DNA of 64,000 bases. Source: Trichoplusia ni. Taxonomy: Eukaryota; Arthropoda; Insecta; Lepidoptera; Noctuidae. Positions within the stretch are counted from its first letter, which is position 1. Each line of letters starts with the position of its first letter. The position numbers and the translations under genes were made by a program. The stretch covers positions 5,619,328 through 5,683,327 of the forward strand of contig NC_039480.1 in the NCBI RefSeq assembly GCF_003590095.1. The letters run 5' to 3'. The notes under the pieces were generated by a model. The model was not told the DNA's origin, made no database searches, and saw only the letters and a list, made by a program, of their open reading frames with translations. Positions 36,901 to 38,335 of this stretch are shown here, piece by piece.

Positions 36901-38335
36901 CAGAAGAGTCCGAGAAAGACGCCCAAACGAATTAGAGGTGCCAACTCAGAGACTTCAATTATATAGCCGTAACGCCCCTTGTATGGCAATAACAATTTTT
37001 AATAAGCTGCCAACCCAGATCAGACAGCTGCCTATAAATAAATTTAGACGTGCAATATTTACTTGGCTTTTAAATATGTGCTTCTATTCTGTTAAAGAAT
37101 TCATAGATTATAAGTTTGATAAAAAATAGTTATTGTTAATTATTTCTAAATATAACTTTCGGAATAAGTATGTTAATATAGAAATTCTAAAGTAGTGTTT
37201 ATTGTAAAATTATAATATTTCTACACCTGATACGGTAGTATATGTGAAACTATAATATAAAATTGAAACATCTGTAATACCATGTACTAAGAAATAAATG
37301 ATTATTATTATTATTATTATTATTATAATGCAAAAAGATTTTTTCAATTTGAACCAGTAGTTCCTGAGATTAGTGCGTTCAAACAAACAAACTCTTCAGT
37401 TTTATATATTAGTATAAATAGGACACATTGATACATTTTCGGTTGGTCGATTTTAAATGCTGCCATGTCTCGCTTGTTGCTCGTGGCTAAGTGACTCGAT
37501 CACAGGTTAAGCTACGCTTGACGCGGTTGGTCCGTAGATGGCATGGACTATCTTTGTCATAACGAGTTCCGTGTTTCGGAAGGCAGTCGTTACAGGTAGT
37601 CAGAAGCTTGAAAGTCTGACAACCAGTCTAACCAAGGGGTATCGTGTTGCCCAGGTAACTGGGTTGAGGAGGTCAGATAGGCAGTCGCTCCTTGTAAAAC
37701 ATTGGTAGTTAGCTGAATCCGGTTAGACTGGAAGCCGACCCCAACATAGTTGGAAAAAGGCTTAATAATGATGATTTTGGATTTTACAATATTTCTTCTT
37801 GTTATAGAACCTCCGCGACCCTGAAGGTCGGCCGCTCTCCTCGCAGCAGTACTCCCTGCAGCAGGCAGCTGACGGAAACGTCGTCCTGGTGCCCAAGATG
37901 CCGCAACACCAAGGTCAGTTCATATGGACTAATGTTTTACGACTTTCAGTAATGAATCCTTGTGTCTTGGGTTTCACAAACATTCAAGTCACATGCACAA
38001 AGACACCCAGACTCAGAACTGTTAGAAACCCACTTTCTTGTATGTTTGTCGTTCCGGTTGGATTTTTGCAACTCAATTTTGAGGCACTTCCCGATAAGCT
38101 AGCCGGCTGAAATTTTCAGGGTAGCTTCAAACCCGATGACGATGCAATTTGTTACTATAAAAACGGCTAGAACGATTTTGATAAATAAAATTGAGTGATA
38201 ATAATAAACGTGGGTGTTTAGATTTTTTTATCTATTTTTATAATAATATTTATTTCCTTTTTATTACCAGATCACCCAATGAATCGCACATCCGATGATG
38301 ACATGGACAGGAAAGCGAAGAACTACGAACAGTGA
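803..38335 (+). CDS. cnc: cap-n-collar (CNC-bZIP transcription factor), 15 coding exons, N-terminus outside window
   Basis: Exons 803-930, 1959-2047, 2513-2595, 4064-4166, 25971-26051, 26367-26481, 27394-27493, 27923-28025, 28881-28975, 29437-29566, 29823-29921, 30896-31026, 31734-31907, 37808-37913 and 38271-38335 all have AG/GT borders and join in one frame (1602 nt, 533 residues plus TGA). Hallmarks in order: SVEQRWQDLASLL near the start, EDLQLMDMAMNEG, a Ser-rich SDSAVSSMGSERVPSLSDGE block, KKHHMFGKRCF, a CNC domain (about residues 362-419), the basic region NKVAAQNCRKRKLDQ followed by a leucine zipper, and a C-terminal VVLVPK like the VFLVPK motif of NRF2 Neh3. Known role: CNC proteins dimerise with small Maf and activate antioxidant/detoxification genes; in insects also head patterning and xenobiotic resistance. 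KEAP1-binding DLG/ETGE motifs are not in the visible part and probably lie upstream. Orthology is very secure; isoform structure is inferred. Confidence 0.95.
1000..1318 (-). repeat. Family D dispersed repeat
   Basis: Starts CCTAGCCTTTTCCCAACTAT and runs to TGTGATCGATTC. The same roughly 320-bp sequence recurs at least eleven more times in this window in both orientations. In the opposite reading it ends in an ATGATGATG-type tail, so it is probably the 3' part of a retroelement. Confidence 0.8.
1345..1465 (+). repeat. Family L repeat fragment
   Basis: Contains CTAGTTGCGCGGTTCCAAAG and GAGAAGAACCGGCAGAAAAC. It matches copies near 7575, 15680 and 63370, and looks like a LINE 3' fragment. Confidence 0.65.
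1726..1922 (-). repeat. Family M SINE, tRNA-like head at high-coordinate end
   Basis: Ends with GGGATCGAACCCACATC, which on the - strand gives a tRNA B-box (GGGTTCGATCCC). The body (ATTCCAATATTCAGTATCCA) matches 8460-8520. Read as a tRNA-derived SINE. Confidence 0.65.
1959..2047 (+). CDS. cnc: cnc exon c2
   Basis: Acceptor TATTTCAG, donor GTAAGA. Encodes residues 43-72, rich in Gly, His and Pro (GHGAAGGYAPNYHAHAP). Low-complexity linker without a recognisable domain; exon status rests on phase continuity. Confidence 0.8.
2513..2595 (+). CDS. cnc: cnc exon c3
   Basis: Acceptor TTTTGCACAG, donor GTAAAT. Encodes residues 73-100 (GGAAAPLDGAYKVEAAQ...DPLYYQ) and ends in phase 0. Linker sequence; called from open frame and matching phases on both sides. 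Confidence 0.8.
2645..2815 (+). pseudogene. LINE reverse-transcriptase C-terminal fragment
   Basis: Translation gives VGRPPARWTDDLVKVTGSRW and then AYVQQWTA before a stop. This is the C-terminal tail of RTE-like LINE polyproteins, here followed by a TGATAATGATAATGATGA-like tail. Only the last 50 codons remain. Confidence 0.75.
2829..3004 (+). repeat. Family C SINE (tRNA-derived)
   Basis: Head GGATAGCAGAGTGGTTGAGG (A box) and GATTCGATCCCCGCG (B box), then the body GTCCTGAGTCTGGGTGTC. Same family at 7203, 42800, 46262, 50110, 52438 and 54258. Confidence 0.8.
3012..3207 (+). mobile_element. Family E MITE
   Basis: About 195 bp bounded by terminal inverted repeats CCCACGTTTTTATA and TATAAAAACGTGGA. 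Body contains GTCGTTCCGGTTGGAT and ACCGATTTTGATAAAATTT. No coding capacity. Confidence 0.8.
3480..3685 (+). repeat. Family D dispersed repeat
   Basis: Contains CCCAGGTAACTGGGTTGAGG and ends AACATAGTTGGGAAAAGGTT with a short ATGATGAATGATGA tail. Confidence 0.8.
3815..4033 (+). mobile_element. Family F foldback MITE, complete
   Basis: The left arm from TTATTAAATGATGTAACGG is mirrored by the right arm ending CTGTTACATCATTTAATAA, giving inverted repeats of about 40 bp that include TACTCACGCGTATTTATCG. The centre is itself partly palindromic (ACTAGTTTCGGAC / GTCCGAAACTAGT). It ends 30 bp before cnc exon c4. Confidence 0.85.
4064..4166 (+). CDS. cnc: cnc exon c4 (conserved acidic motif)
   Basis: Acceptor TTTCTCTTTACAG, donor GTTAGT. 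Residues 101-134, ending DEDLQLMDMAMNEG across the splice junction. That block is strongly conserved in insect cnc. It leaves one base (G), which sets the phase for exon c5 at 25971. Confidence 0.92.
4182..4440 (+). repeat. Family N short repeat, complete copy
   Basis: Starts CTAGCTGTTGCCCGCGACTT and ends AACAAACTCTTCAGCTTTAT. It is the same element that the large LINE split at 32074/37327, so it serves as the reference for the pre-insertion site. Confidence 0.75.
4441..4867. other. Intron sequence, nothing recognised
   Basis: Simple AT-rich sequence between repeats. I see no exon-like frame with splice sites and no repeat family shared with the rest of the window. Confidence 0.5.
4870..5080 (+). 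repeat. Family A SINE (tRNA-derived)
   Basis: Head TTGGCCTAGTGACCCTGACT with a slightly damaged B box (GTGGGTTCTATTTCCA). Tail ends AGACTAGATGGCGTTGTGTG. Confidence 0.8.
5083..5255 (+). repeat. Family J fragment
   Basis: Contains ACCGATTTTTATGAATTTTT and CCTATTAAGTGATAAG, matching the middle of the fuller copies at 17556 and 43516. Confidence 0.6.
5548..5740 (-). repeat. Family B SINE (tRNA-derived)
   Basis: Body ATGCGGACAACATCACATAC. The head at the high end carries a B box (GGGGATCGTAACCGG on +, decayed) and AGAGCTAGCGACACCTTGA. The 5' end of the head is truncated and runs into family M sequence. Confidence 0.75.
5755..5840 (-). repeat. Family M SINE fragment
   Basis: ATTCCAATATTTGTAATCCA followed by TTTTCCTTCACCGTTTGTCA, as in the fuller copy at 8373. 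Confidence 0.65.
6000..6242 (+). repeat. Family D dispersed repeat
   Basis: Starts GTGTTTCGGAAGGCACGTTA and ends CCCCAACATAGTTGGGGAAA. Confidence 0.8.
6380..6612 (+). repeat. Family A SINE (tRNA-derived)
   Basis: Well-preserved A box (TGTTGGTCTAGTGGCTAGTG) and B box (GTGGGTTCAATTCCCA), with the usual GATGGCGTTGTGAAGTTGTG tail. Confidence 0.85.
6613..7200. other. Intron sequence with short internal repeats
   Basis: AT-rich. The phrases AAATAGAGATAATATTCC, CAATAGAGATAATTTTTC and CAATAGAGATTATTTTAC recur at about 60-bp spacing (6855-7005), a decayed tandem repeat. No coding signal. Confidence 0.5.
7203..7372 (-). repeat. Family C SINE (tRNA-derived)
   Basis: Reverse copy: body CACAAAGACACCCAGACTCA, head ending ACCACTCTGCTATCCGGGCG. 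Confidence 0.8.
7575..7710 (+). repeat. Family L repeat
   Basis: ATCAAAAGTTTTCTATTCAA to GAGAAGAACCGGCAAGAAAC, matching 15680 and 63370. Confidence 0.7.
7872..8076 (+). mobile_element. Family E MITE
   Basis: TIR CCCCACGTTTTTATA at the left and TTAAAAACGTGGG at the right; internal GTCGTTCCGGTTGGATTTTT. Confidence 0.8.
8103..8166. repeat. Short inverted repeat
   Basis: ACAAACTGACATATCAGATA is mirrored by TATGTGATATGTCAGTTTGT about 40 bp later, a small hairpin next to the MITE. Confidence 0.6.
8373..8632 (-). repeat. Family M SINE, fullest copy
   Basis: Body from CATCCCACTGCTGGGCAAAG to the head with B box (TCGGGATCGAACCCGTACC on +) and TACAACCGCAATGCCACCAC, the complement of a tRNA A-box region. 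Confidence 0.7.
8760..9806 (+). promoter_or_regulatory. Candidate internal promoter and 5' UTR of a short cnc isoform
   Basis: About 1 kb with no match to any repeat family in the window, unlike its surroundings, directly upstream of the ATG exon at 9807. It holds several short upstream frames (for example ATG 9388 to about 9585), TCAGT-type initiator-like sites (near 8983 and 9083) and a palindromic GGGAAAATCCC at 9662-9672 that fits a Rel/NF-kB site. No TSS can be fixed by eye. Confidence 0.4.
9807..9918 (+). CDS. cnc: cnc alternative first exon 1a (candidate)
   Basis: ATG at 9807 (TTCATCATGG), 37 codons beginning MDLTVARFAYTPPFFPLPYL, donor G|GTAAGG. It ends with one base (G), exactly the phase required by exon c5 at 25971, giving a 436-residue isoform that keeps the whole CNC-bZIP domain but lacks exons c1-c4. 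The peptide has coding-like composition (Pro and aromatic rich). Insect cnc loci are known to use alternative promoters for short isoforms. Supported by phase, donor and non-repeat context; not proven. Confidence 0.65.
9919..10490. other. Intron sequence, nothing recognised
   Basis: Low-copy AT-rich sequence following the candidate exon 1a donor. No repeat family and no exon-like frame seen. Confidence 0.5.
10491..10716 (-). repeat. Family A SINE (tRNA-derived)
   Basis: Reverse copy starting CACAACGCCATCTAG, with the head TACCACCAGACTAGCTAG at the high end. The B box is decayed (GGGAATCGAAACCACG). Confidence 0.75.
10717..11317. other. Intron sequence, mostly unrecognised
   Basis: Short frames on both strands lack homology and splice context. 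A family M scrap (GTCCCACTGCTAGGCAAAGG) lies at 11108-11130. Confidence 0.45.
11318..11432 (+). repeat. Family C SINE, 5' truncated
   Basis: CACTAAGCCAAACCCACTG then ATTCGATCCCCGCGTAGGAC and GAGTCTGGGTGTCTTTGTGC. Confidence 0.65.
11745..11912 (+). repeat. Family D repeat with ATG-rich tail
   Basis: GGTATCGTGTTGCACAGGTA to AAGGCTAGGATGATGATGA, showing the trinucleotide tail that marks its 3' end. Confidence 0.8.
11940..12060 (+). repeat. Family C SINE, 5' truncated
   Basis: Starts inside the B box (GTTTCGATCTCCGCGTAGGA); body TGTCCTGAGTCTGGGTGTC. Confidence 0.65.
12150..12356 (-). repeat. Family J fragment
   Basis: CCAACAAACGTTGCTTTTCC to CACCGTGACACGAGAATTTT, the reverse of the copy at 17556. 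Confidence 0.65.
12730..12912 (-). mobile_element. Family E MITE
   Basis: Inner TIR sequence AACCCACGTTTTGATATG at left, and TATAAAACGTGGGAA at right; a single-base deletion in each arm. Confidence 0.75.
12913..14088. other. Intron sequence with two low-copy repeats
   Basis: 13460-13545 (TGTGTTGCGTCACGACAGAG to ACACCAGGTTATACATCAAC) recurs at 19105-19185. The 13020-13260 stretch, with CTGGGCCCCGATTCTG, looks like a decayed retroelement tail. No exon-like frame. Confidence 0.45.
14090..14297 (+). repeat. Family D repeat, internally deleted
   Basis: ATACTTGACGCGATCGGTCC then AACTGGGTTGAGGAGGTCAG and a GGATGATGATACTGG end. Confidence 0.7.
14372..14450 (+). repeat. Family I short repeat
   Basis: CACTCAAATGTATTGAACTG ACAAGTCAAAGTCATGTCGC; shared with 19893 and 21727. 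Confidence 0.65.
14737..14792 (+). repeat. Family L fragment
   Basis: CACGGTCGCAAATTGTCATTC to GCAAGAAACTCGATAAG, truncated at both ends. Confidence 0.55.
14806..14987 (+). mobile_element. Family F foldback MITE
   Basis: Same flanking start as the 3815 copy (TAATAACTATCGTGAGACTG), left arm TTAAATGATGTAACGG and right arm TGTTACATCATTTAATAA. The left arm is partly deleted, so the arms are unequal. Confidence 0.8.
15398..15450 (+). repeat. Family F fragment
   Basis: CATGATTAAGGACTCCGG followed by GTCCGAAACTAGTCG only. Confidence 0.6.
15680..15835 (+). repeat. Family L repeat inserted in family K
   Basis: AAAATCAAAAGTTTTTATTTC to GCAAGAAACTACATAAGTTA; the inserted block probably extends to about 16007. 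Confidence 0.7.
16058..16282 (+). repeat. Family B SINE (tRNA-derived), best copy
   Basis: GACCTCCGTGGTCGAGTGGC (A box region) and CCGGGTTCGATCCCCGG (perfect B-box stem). Flanked by TTATCA at both ends (16050s and 16290s), a likely target-site duplication inside family K. Confidence 0.85.
16415..16738. other. Intron sequence, nothing recognised
   Basis: AT-rich sequence with no repeat match and no exon-like frame. Confidence 0.5.
16739..16972 (-). repeat. Family A SINE (tRNA-derived)
   Basis: Reverse copy: ACAACGCCATCTAGTGTCAA to GGGAATCGAACCCACGGCC and ACCACTAGACCAACAGGCC. Confidence 0.85.
17109..17492 (+). mobile_element. Family H MITE
   Basis: About 384 bp. TACACGGTGATTTTTTAGTC at left is mirrored by GACTAAAAAATCACGGTGTA at right; the arms continue through CAAAAGCAGCCCAGTTCATG to about 50 bp. 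It starts and ends in TA, compatible with TA target duplication. GC-rich core CGCCGCCCGCGCCCC. Copies at 45773 and 48024. Confidence 0.85.
17556..17836 (+). repeat. Family J repeat
   Basis: AAATTCCCGTGTCACGATGT to TTTGCTGGGTCAGCTAGTAT; a reverse copy lies at 43516. Probable LINE/SINE 3' part, no frame. Confidence 0.7.
17840..18376. other. Intron sequence, nothing recognised
   Basis: Very AT-rich. Short similarity to family I near 18262 (CGAATGTATGGAAATGACAG). Confidence 0.45.
18377..18675 (+). mobile_element. Family G element
   Basis: About 300 bp from AGGGATGATGACAATTTTTT to TTTTTATACCCAGTCATCAT, with short imperfect inverted ends (GATGATGAC / AGTCATCAT). The centre contains a near-palindrome around TGACGTCAC and ACGTCACAAG. 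Copies at 50577 and 63003. Confidence 0.8.
18850..19069 (-). repeat. Family B SINE (tRNA-derived)
   Basis: Nearly identical, in reverse, to the 16058 copy; B box CGGGGATCGAACCCGG intact. Confidence 0.85.
19186..19615. other. Intron sequence with a minor repeat
   Basis: TTCAACCGACTTCTAAAAGG at about 19412 recurs as TTCAACCGACTTGCAAAAAA at 24452, marking another low-copy repeat. No exon signal. Confidence 0.45.
19616..19835 (-). repeat. Family K repeat
   Basis: CTAGCTTTTCGCTCGCGGC at left, AGACAGAGTTACTTTCGCAT at right; the reverse of 44878. Confidence 0.75.
19893..19990 (+). repeat. Family I short repeat
   Basis: AACGCTGACGAATCACTCAA through GTCACGTCACTTGTCGAAGA. Confidence 0.65.
20150..20350 (-). 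repeat. Family M fragments
   Basis: GTCCCACTGCTGGGCAAAAG, then a second scrap with GCGCCCACCGTGGGGCAC. Confidence 0.55.
20400..21197. other. Low-repeat sequence upstream of candidate exon 1b
   Basis: No family of this window recurs here. Short upstream frames (ATG 21029) precede the ATG at 21198. Possible promoter/5' UTR, unproven. Confidence 0.3.
21198..21225 (+). CDS. cnc: cnc alternative first exon 1b (weak candidate)
   Basis: ACAAAATGG start context, nine codons (MDIFKEVRI) and a donor G|GTACTG. Phase 1 matches exon c5 at 25971 and would give a 408-residue protein. The exon is very short and the donor is weak, so phase agreement could be chance (one in three). Confidence 0.3.
21727..22020 (+). 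repeat. Family I repeats, two divergent copies
   Basis: AACGCTGACGAATCACTCAA at 21724, then ACTCAAATGTATGGAAATGA at 21968. Confidence 0.6.
22162..22373 (+). repeat. Family B SINE with decayed B box
   Basis: ACGGCCTCCGTGGTCGAGTG. The B box has lost about twelve bases (GTCCCGGGTTGGGTCAATG). Confidence 0.8.
22374..23010. other. Intron sequence, mostly unrecognised
   Basis: Includes a decayed family C head (GTTCGATCCCCGCGAAGGAC, about 22752) and a family K-like end (GTGAAACCGCGGGCCACAG). Otherwise nothing seen. Confidence 0.45.
23013..23345 (-). repeat. Family D dispersed repeat, long copy
   Basis: CTAGCCTTTTCCCAACTATG to CTTAACCTGTGATCGAATCA. Confidence 0.85.
23612..23792 (-). mobile_element. 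Family E MITE
   Basis: Right TIR TATAAAAAACGTGGG; left arm decayed (CCTACGTATTTAAATTTC). Confidence 0.75.
23795..23912 (+). repeat. Family C SINE, 5' truncated
   Basis: Abuts the MITE: CAAGCATTTGTGTGATCCAC then TCCTGAGTCTGGGTGTCTTT. Confidence 0.7.
23913..24948. other. Low-repeat sequence upstream of candidate exon 1c
   Basis: A family M scrap lies at 24345-24410 and a low-copy repeat at 24452. The last 350 bp before 24949 match nothing else here and could be promoter/5' UTR. Confidence 0.35.
24949..25030 (+). CDS. cnc: cnc alternative first exon 1c (candidate)
   Basis: ATG in a strong context (GCAAAATGG), 27 codons (MAPNVGYTQFAVPDLPCQQC then SYLRYLR) and donor G|GTATTT. Phase 1 fits exon c5, 940 bp downstream, giving a 426-residue isoform. 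The local rise in GC content within the frame looks coding. Function of the leader peptide is unknown. Confidence 0.5.
25262..25465 (+). repeat. Family K-related repeat
   Basis: TGCATGGATGTTTGTTCCTC through CATAGGATAGTTTTTATTCA to GCGGGCAATAGCTAG. Confidence 0.7.
25466..25970. other. Intron sequence, nothing recognised
   Basis: AT-rich; a small inverted repeat at about 25830-25885 (AGCTAAACAAAATTAAAAAT / ATTTTTAATTTTGTTTAGCT). Ends in the acceptor of exon c5. Confidence 0.5.
25971..26051 (+). CDS. cnc: cnc exon c5 (first exon common to all inferred isoforms)
   Basis: Acceptor TTTTGTTCCAG, donor GTAAGA. Residues 135-161, GMYTMRMLDGAGAHHAPHHN then HTHMMMT. It takes one base from the preceding exon, so c4 and the candidate exons 1a, 1b and 1c are all phase compatible. 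Confidence 0.9.
26225..26330 (+). repeat. Repeat scrap related to 39940
   Basis: GTACGAGAGGCCTGCAGTGG and GGCGCCCCAACGTGGGGC, the reverse of the sequence at 39940-40030. Confidence 0.55.
26367..26481 (+). CDS. cnc: cnc exon c6 (conserved serine-rich block)
   Basis: Acceptor TTTACAG, donor GTAAGA. Residues 162-199 with DSASDSAVSSMGSERVPSLS then DGEW. This block is nearly invariant in insect cnc. Its Ser/Asp pattern could be a phosphorylation or degron site, by analogy with NRF2 Neh6; that role is inference. Confidence 0.95.
26503..26712 (-). repeat. Family K repeat
   Basis: TTAGCTTTTCGCCCGCGG to ACAGAGTTACTTTCGCATTT; starts 22 bp after exon c6. Confidence 0.75.
26878..27055. repeat. Family C SINE mosaic
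   Basis: A reverse tail (GATTTCACAAACATTCAAGT) is joined to a forward head and body (AACGTGTCGCAGGTTCGATC, TGTCCTGAGTCTGGGCAC). This suggests two copies fused by rearrangement. Confidence 0.65.
27143..27352 (+). mobile_element. Family E MITE
   Basis: TTGTCGTACCGGTTGGATTT and ACCGATTTTGATAAAATTTT; right end TTAAAAAAGTGGGTA. Ends about 40 bp before exon c7. Confidence 0.75.
27394..27493 (+). CDS. cnc: cnc exon c7
   Basis: Acceptor TTTCCTCTTAG, donor GTAAAC. Residues 200-233 including KKHHMFGKRCFQ, a conserved cnc motif. Ends in phase 0. Confidence 0.93.
27510..27592 (+). repeat. Family A SINE tail
   Basis: TAAGTATGTTTATCACTTGT to GATGGCGTTGTGAAGTTGTG; 5' truncated, 17 bp after exon c7. Confidence 0.7.
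27668..27696 (+). repeat. (ATG)n microsatellite
   Basis: About nine ATG units in a row. Confidence 0.9.
27923..28025 (+). CDS. cnc: cnc exon c8
   Basis: Acceptor TTTTTTCTCAG, donor GTGAGT. Residues 234-267: EQPAPPLDPVGRPGVVKYEC and on to NMHMQN. Linker of unknown role, phase continuous. Confidence 0.88.
28100..28318 (+). repeat. Family D dispersed repeat
   Basis: AATCCCGGCTGTTATTCATA to AACATAGTTGGGAAAAGGCT. Confidence 0.8.
28545..28862 (-). repeat. LINE-like fragments
   Basis: 28615-28730 (CATCATCAGCCCATATTCGT) resembles retroelement tails. 28745-28862 contains CATTTCCTATCTGACTACCC and AATAAAATCATTTATTCTGC, the reverse of 57895-58060. Confidence 0.55.
28881..28975 (+). CDS. cnc: cnc exon c9
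   Basis: Acceptor CTGTCCGTCCAG, donor GTAATA. Residues 268-299 (VEFGGRPQLPPPHLHAPALD then LNAAHSSHALLQ), Pro/His rich. The acceptor's pyrimidine tract is short. Confidence 0.85.
28976..29436. other. Intron, nothing recognised
   Basis: AT-rich and free of the window's repeat families; ends (TA)n then CCCTAACAG. Confidence 0.6.
29437..29566 (+). CDS. cnc: cnc exon c10
   Basis: Acceptor CCCTAACAG, donor GTGAGA. Residues 300-342: STIPSPAPPRFAYATPERVR then HNHTYSAPLAAADQRP. HNHTY is a conserved cnc motif. Leaves one base, matched by both candidate acceptors downstream (29739 and 29823). Confidence 0.9.
29592..29728 (+). mobile_element. Family E MITE, internally deleted
   Basis: Left TIR CCCCACGTTTTTATACACTC; internal deletion after CTTGTCTCTGGATGAAAC; right arm lost near TTTAAAAAATACATG. 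Sits between exon c10 and the duplicated acceptor. Confidence 0.7.
29739..29789 (+). other. Candidate alternative acceptor with duplicated exon start
   Basis: After the acceptor TGTTTTCAG the sequence TGCGTCGTCTGACAG closely copies the start of the true exon c11 (TTCGGCGTCTGACAG). From the phase of c10 it also encodes VRRLT, then eleven residues and a TAA at 29787-29789. Use of this site would end the protein before the CNC domain. Confidence 0.4.
29823..29921 (+). CDS. cnc: cnc exon c11 (start of CNC domain)
   Basis: Acceptor TATATTTACAG, donor GTAAAC. Residues 343-375: VRRLTDGSMSDGGSSATSSG then LTRDEKRAKAL, the N-terminal edge of the CNC domain. Confidence 0.95.
30192..30375 (+). repeat. 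Family A SINE (tRNA-derived)
   Basis: GGCTTGTTGGTCTAGTGGTT with B box GTGGGTTCGACCCGCCC; tail cut after ATAATACAAGCC. Confidence 0.8.
30390..30590 (+). repeat. Family C head followed by family A tail
   Basis: AGGTCACCACGCCAAACCCA, GGTTCGATTCCCGCGTAGGA, then TAATACAAGCTCTGCTTAGT and GATGGCGGTGTGTGAAAG. Two truncated SINEs abut. Confidence 0.7.
30896..31026 (+). CDS. cnc: cnc exon c12 (CNC domain, start of basic region)
   Basis: Acceptor GTTGCTGCAG, donor GTGGGT. Residues 376-419: GIPLEVHDIINLPMDEFNER then LSKHDLSEAQLSLIRDIRRR and GKNK. This is the diagnostic CNC region; the intron falls inside the basic region, right after NK. Confidence 0.97.
31062..31137 (+). mobile_element. Short derivative of family G
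   Basis: About 75 bp with ends AGGGATGATGACAA and TTGTCATCCCT. It keeps TGTATAATAATGGATACGTA from family G and lacks the rest; a minimal, perfectly ended version. Confidence 0.65.
31203..31290 (-). repeat. Family M fragment
   Basis: ATGTCCCACTGCTGGGTAAA to CACCACGCTAGCTCACTC. Confidence 0.65.
31408..31630 (+). repeat. Family A SINE, diverged
   Basis: GGTTTAGTGGTAACCCTGAC, weak B box GTGGGTTTGATTCCCA, tail AGACTAGATGGCGTTGTGTG. Confidence 0.75.
31734..31907 (+). CDS. cnc: cnc exon c13 (basic region and leucine zipper)
   Basis: Acceptor CCCACAG, donor GTAAGG. Residues 420-477: VAAQNCRKRKLDQITSLADE then the zipper, ending FAALYRHVFQ. The basic region carries the AAQNCRKRK DNA-contact signature of CNC-Maf heterodimers. 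Confidence 0.97.
31922..32073 (+). repeat. Family N repeat, left part (LINE target)
   Basis: CTAGCTGTTGCCCGCGACTT to TGGTCTATTCAAT. The element resumes at 37327 (CAAAAAGATTTTTTCAATTT) after the LINE. Confidence 0.75.
32970..33055 (+). promoter_or_regulatory. tRNA-like boxes in the LINE 5' UTR
   Basis: GTGTGATGGTTGCGCATGCT resembles an A box and GCGTTCGATCCCGACC a B box about 45 bp later. Could be a captured Pol III promoter or chance. Confidence 0.3.
33151..34221 (+). CDS. LINE ORF1 protein (coiled coil plus SGNH-like domain)
   Basis: From ATG 33151 (AAAATGG) 356 residues; the frame is open a little further upstream but without ATG. In order: an N-terminal tail; a coiled coil of about residues 50-95 (EKLMYDLNNAHKKIESLSAE); a Lys/Gln-rich basic linker; then from about residue 165 an alpha/beta domain with KLCILNGCNYN, CIIMIGEREFRKN and TGKINRSGIKCIF. 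These three blocks sit where SGNH hydrolases have GDS, GxND and DxxH, but the catalytic residues appear replaced. No CCHC zinc knuckles. Known: some CR1-type ORF1 proteins have a coiled coil and an esterase domain. The SGNH assignment is my inference from spacing. Confidence 0.8.
   Translation: MEFLQNITFRRARTQSDSNTKYNNSCNSVLNETLDCSDMDSLPDKNIENDDELVTSLKGQIEKLMYDLNNAHKKIESLSAENCNLKQINEDLLKINDSSKTNSNSPSFKQRKNKTPTKKGQQRGQQTQSTEKVSTNMLQHEKATTKYPVKKQESEQLQQEKRNRKLCILNGCNYNGTLNIIDHTFGQKFNYCQYMKRNSSLKELMSGIKNKLSNFDVDDYCIIMIGEREFRKNVDSNELVKLIRETLIEITKTNIIICTPTYVLGAPIYNYRVEMFNNLLQKDIDEYRYAYLFDTNYDLTYDMLSNKTGKINRSGIKCIFGSIFNRILIDLETYFNTPTAITTDSSKQISFFRDIE
34145..37129 (+). CDS. LINE ORF2: APE endonuclease and reverse transcriptase
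   Basis: The frame opens at 34145, overlaps the end of ORF1 by 77 bases in the +1 frame, and has its first ATG at 34313 (938 residues from there). The first endonuclease motif, HQNIAGILNK, lies upstream of that ATG. Then CLSETFL, CGDWNIN, SIDQI and SDHD complete the APE domain. RT motifs: NYRPITLIPI, ENQFGFRKKSSTT, FLDMSKAFD, GVPQGSILGPLLF, LFADDTT, LNLNKTK-like VNLNKTK and FLGILIDSKLNW. All catalytic Asp residues are present. The C-terminal region ends in a basic helical stretch (PINKFRRAIF). Reverse-transcribes its own RNA at a nicked target. Start mechanism uncertain. Confidence 0.93.
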   Translation, partial: KRILIHQQQLQLIAANKSAFFGTSSKISSHDIKQQFTLFHQNIAGILNKLELFEIVMTDLRKQIGDLDFICLSETFLQLGHEGNLHLQNYKLGANFSRLNKKRGGSCILVKKGIDFIPLSVVNDFATTFCFECCGIEVPNYNLFVICIYRKPDSDAHLFLKKLELLLSILTHNSKNQVVICGDWNINVLKETTQKKDLMSVLKNFNLSAHINLPTRKKTSIDQIASNISSKDVNANIHNLALSDHDTGQSLTFYLPSNKKKVETVKFWYETVRDFNKSNINKFLECISALNFDEVYNEICCNKSFNVFHDLFTLFFKLCFPEIRVKKGNKPVKNKWISKGLKLSCIKKRILYYNYQHDAISKNYYKKRYQTYSKILKKCILKSQQINNDKFISNSKNKCRATWSIIKNKFDNSADKSNIEKLVHKDKTINNPNDICNHINNYFIELTHKNNFDESINDLSNINITAQRDSLFLTPVTMNDIIKIINSLNNTPATGYDELTTKIIKLSAKYIASPLSYIINLSLEQGVFPDRLKVSVIKPLFKKGDRSNVDNYRPITLIPIIAKIFEKVMHDKVSSYINKRNILDENQFGFRKKSSTTLACFTLVKQVTEALNDKISTLSVFLDMSKAFDFVSHKRLLFKLEKYGIRGKTHDWFKSYLSKRHQTTVLSKLENNLNITYKSKLKPNNCGVPQGSILGPLLFIIYINDLCNNLKHKCTLFADDTTLTIRCINKNKLEFETNKELQKAVQWLEQNNLHVNLNKTKLIEYQTKNSTTNHISIQYNDTILQPVESTLFLGILIDSKLNWKAHVDKVCNKLDKFVFALRKLRLTASKAAVLNAYHGYISSVLRYGLVIWGNSVDVDRAFKAQKKCIRAICGADYLDHCKPLFQRLKILPLPCLYVFEICLFVKKHSHLFPINERISRRVRERRPNELEVPTQRLQLYSRNAPCMAITIFNKLPTQIRQLPINKFRRAIFTWLLNMCFYSVKEFIDYKFDKK
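37327..37422 (+). repeat. Family N repeat, right part
   Basis: CAAAAAGATTTTTTCAATTT to AACTCTTCAGTTTTATATAT, continuing the element broken at 32073. Confidence 0.75.
37490..37775 (+). repeat. Family D dispersed repeat
   Basis: CACAGGTTAAGCTACGCTTG to AACATAGTTGGAAAAAGGCT; ends about 33 bp before exon c14. Confidence 0.85.
37808..37913 (+). CDS. cnc: cnc exon c14
   Basis: Acceptor TTCTTGTTATAG, donor GTCAGT. Residues 478-512: NLRDPEGRPLSSQQYSLQQA then DGNVVLVPKM. VVLVPK corresponds to the VFLVPK motif in NRF2 Neh3, a C-terminal transactivation element. Confidence 0.95.
37955..38020 (-). repeat. Family C SINE tail
   Basis: TTGGGTTTCACAAACATTCA to CACCCAGACTCAG; only the 3' part remains. Confidence 0.65.
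38028..38216 (+). mobile_element. Family E MITE, left end lost
   Basis: ACTTTCTTGTATGTTTGTCG to AATAAACGTGGGTGT; its right end is about 55 bp before exon c15. Confidence 0.75.
38271..38335 (+). CDS. cnc: cnc exon c15, C-terminus and stop
   Basis: Acceptor TTTTTATTACCAG. Residues 513-533, DHPMNRTSDDDMDRKAKNYE then Q and TGA at 38333-38335. The phase fits the single base left by exon c14, closing the frame exactly. Confidence 0.92.
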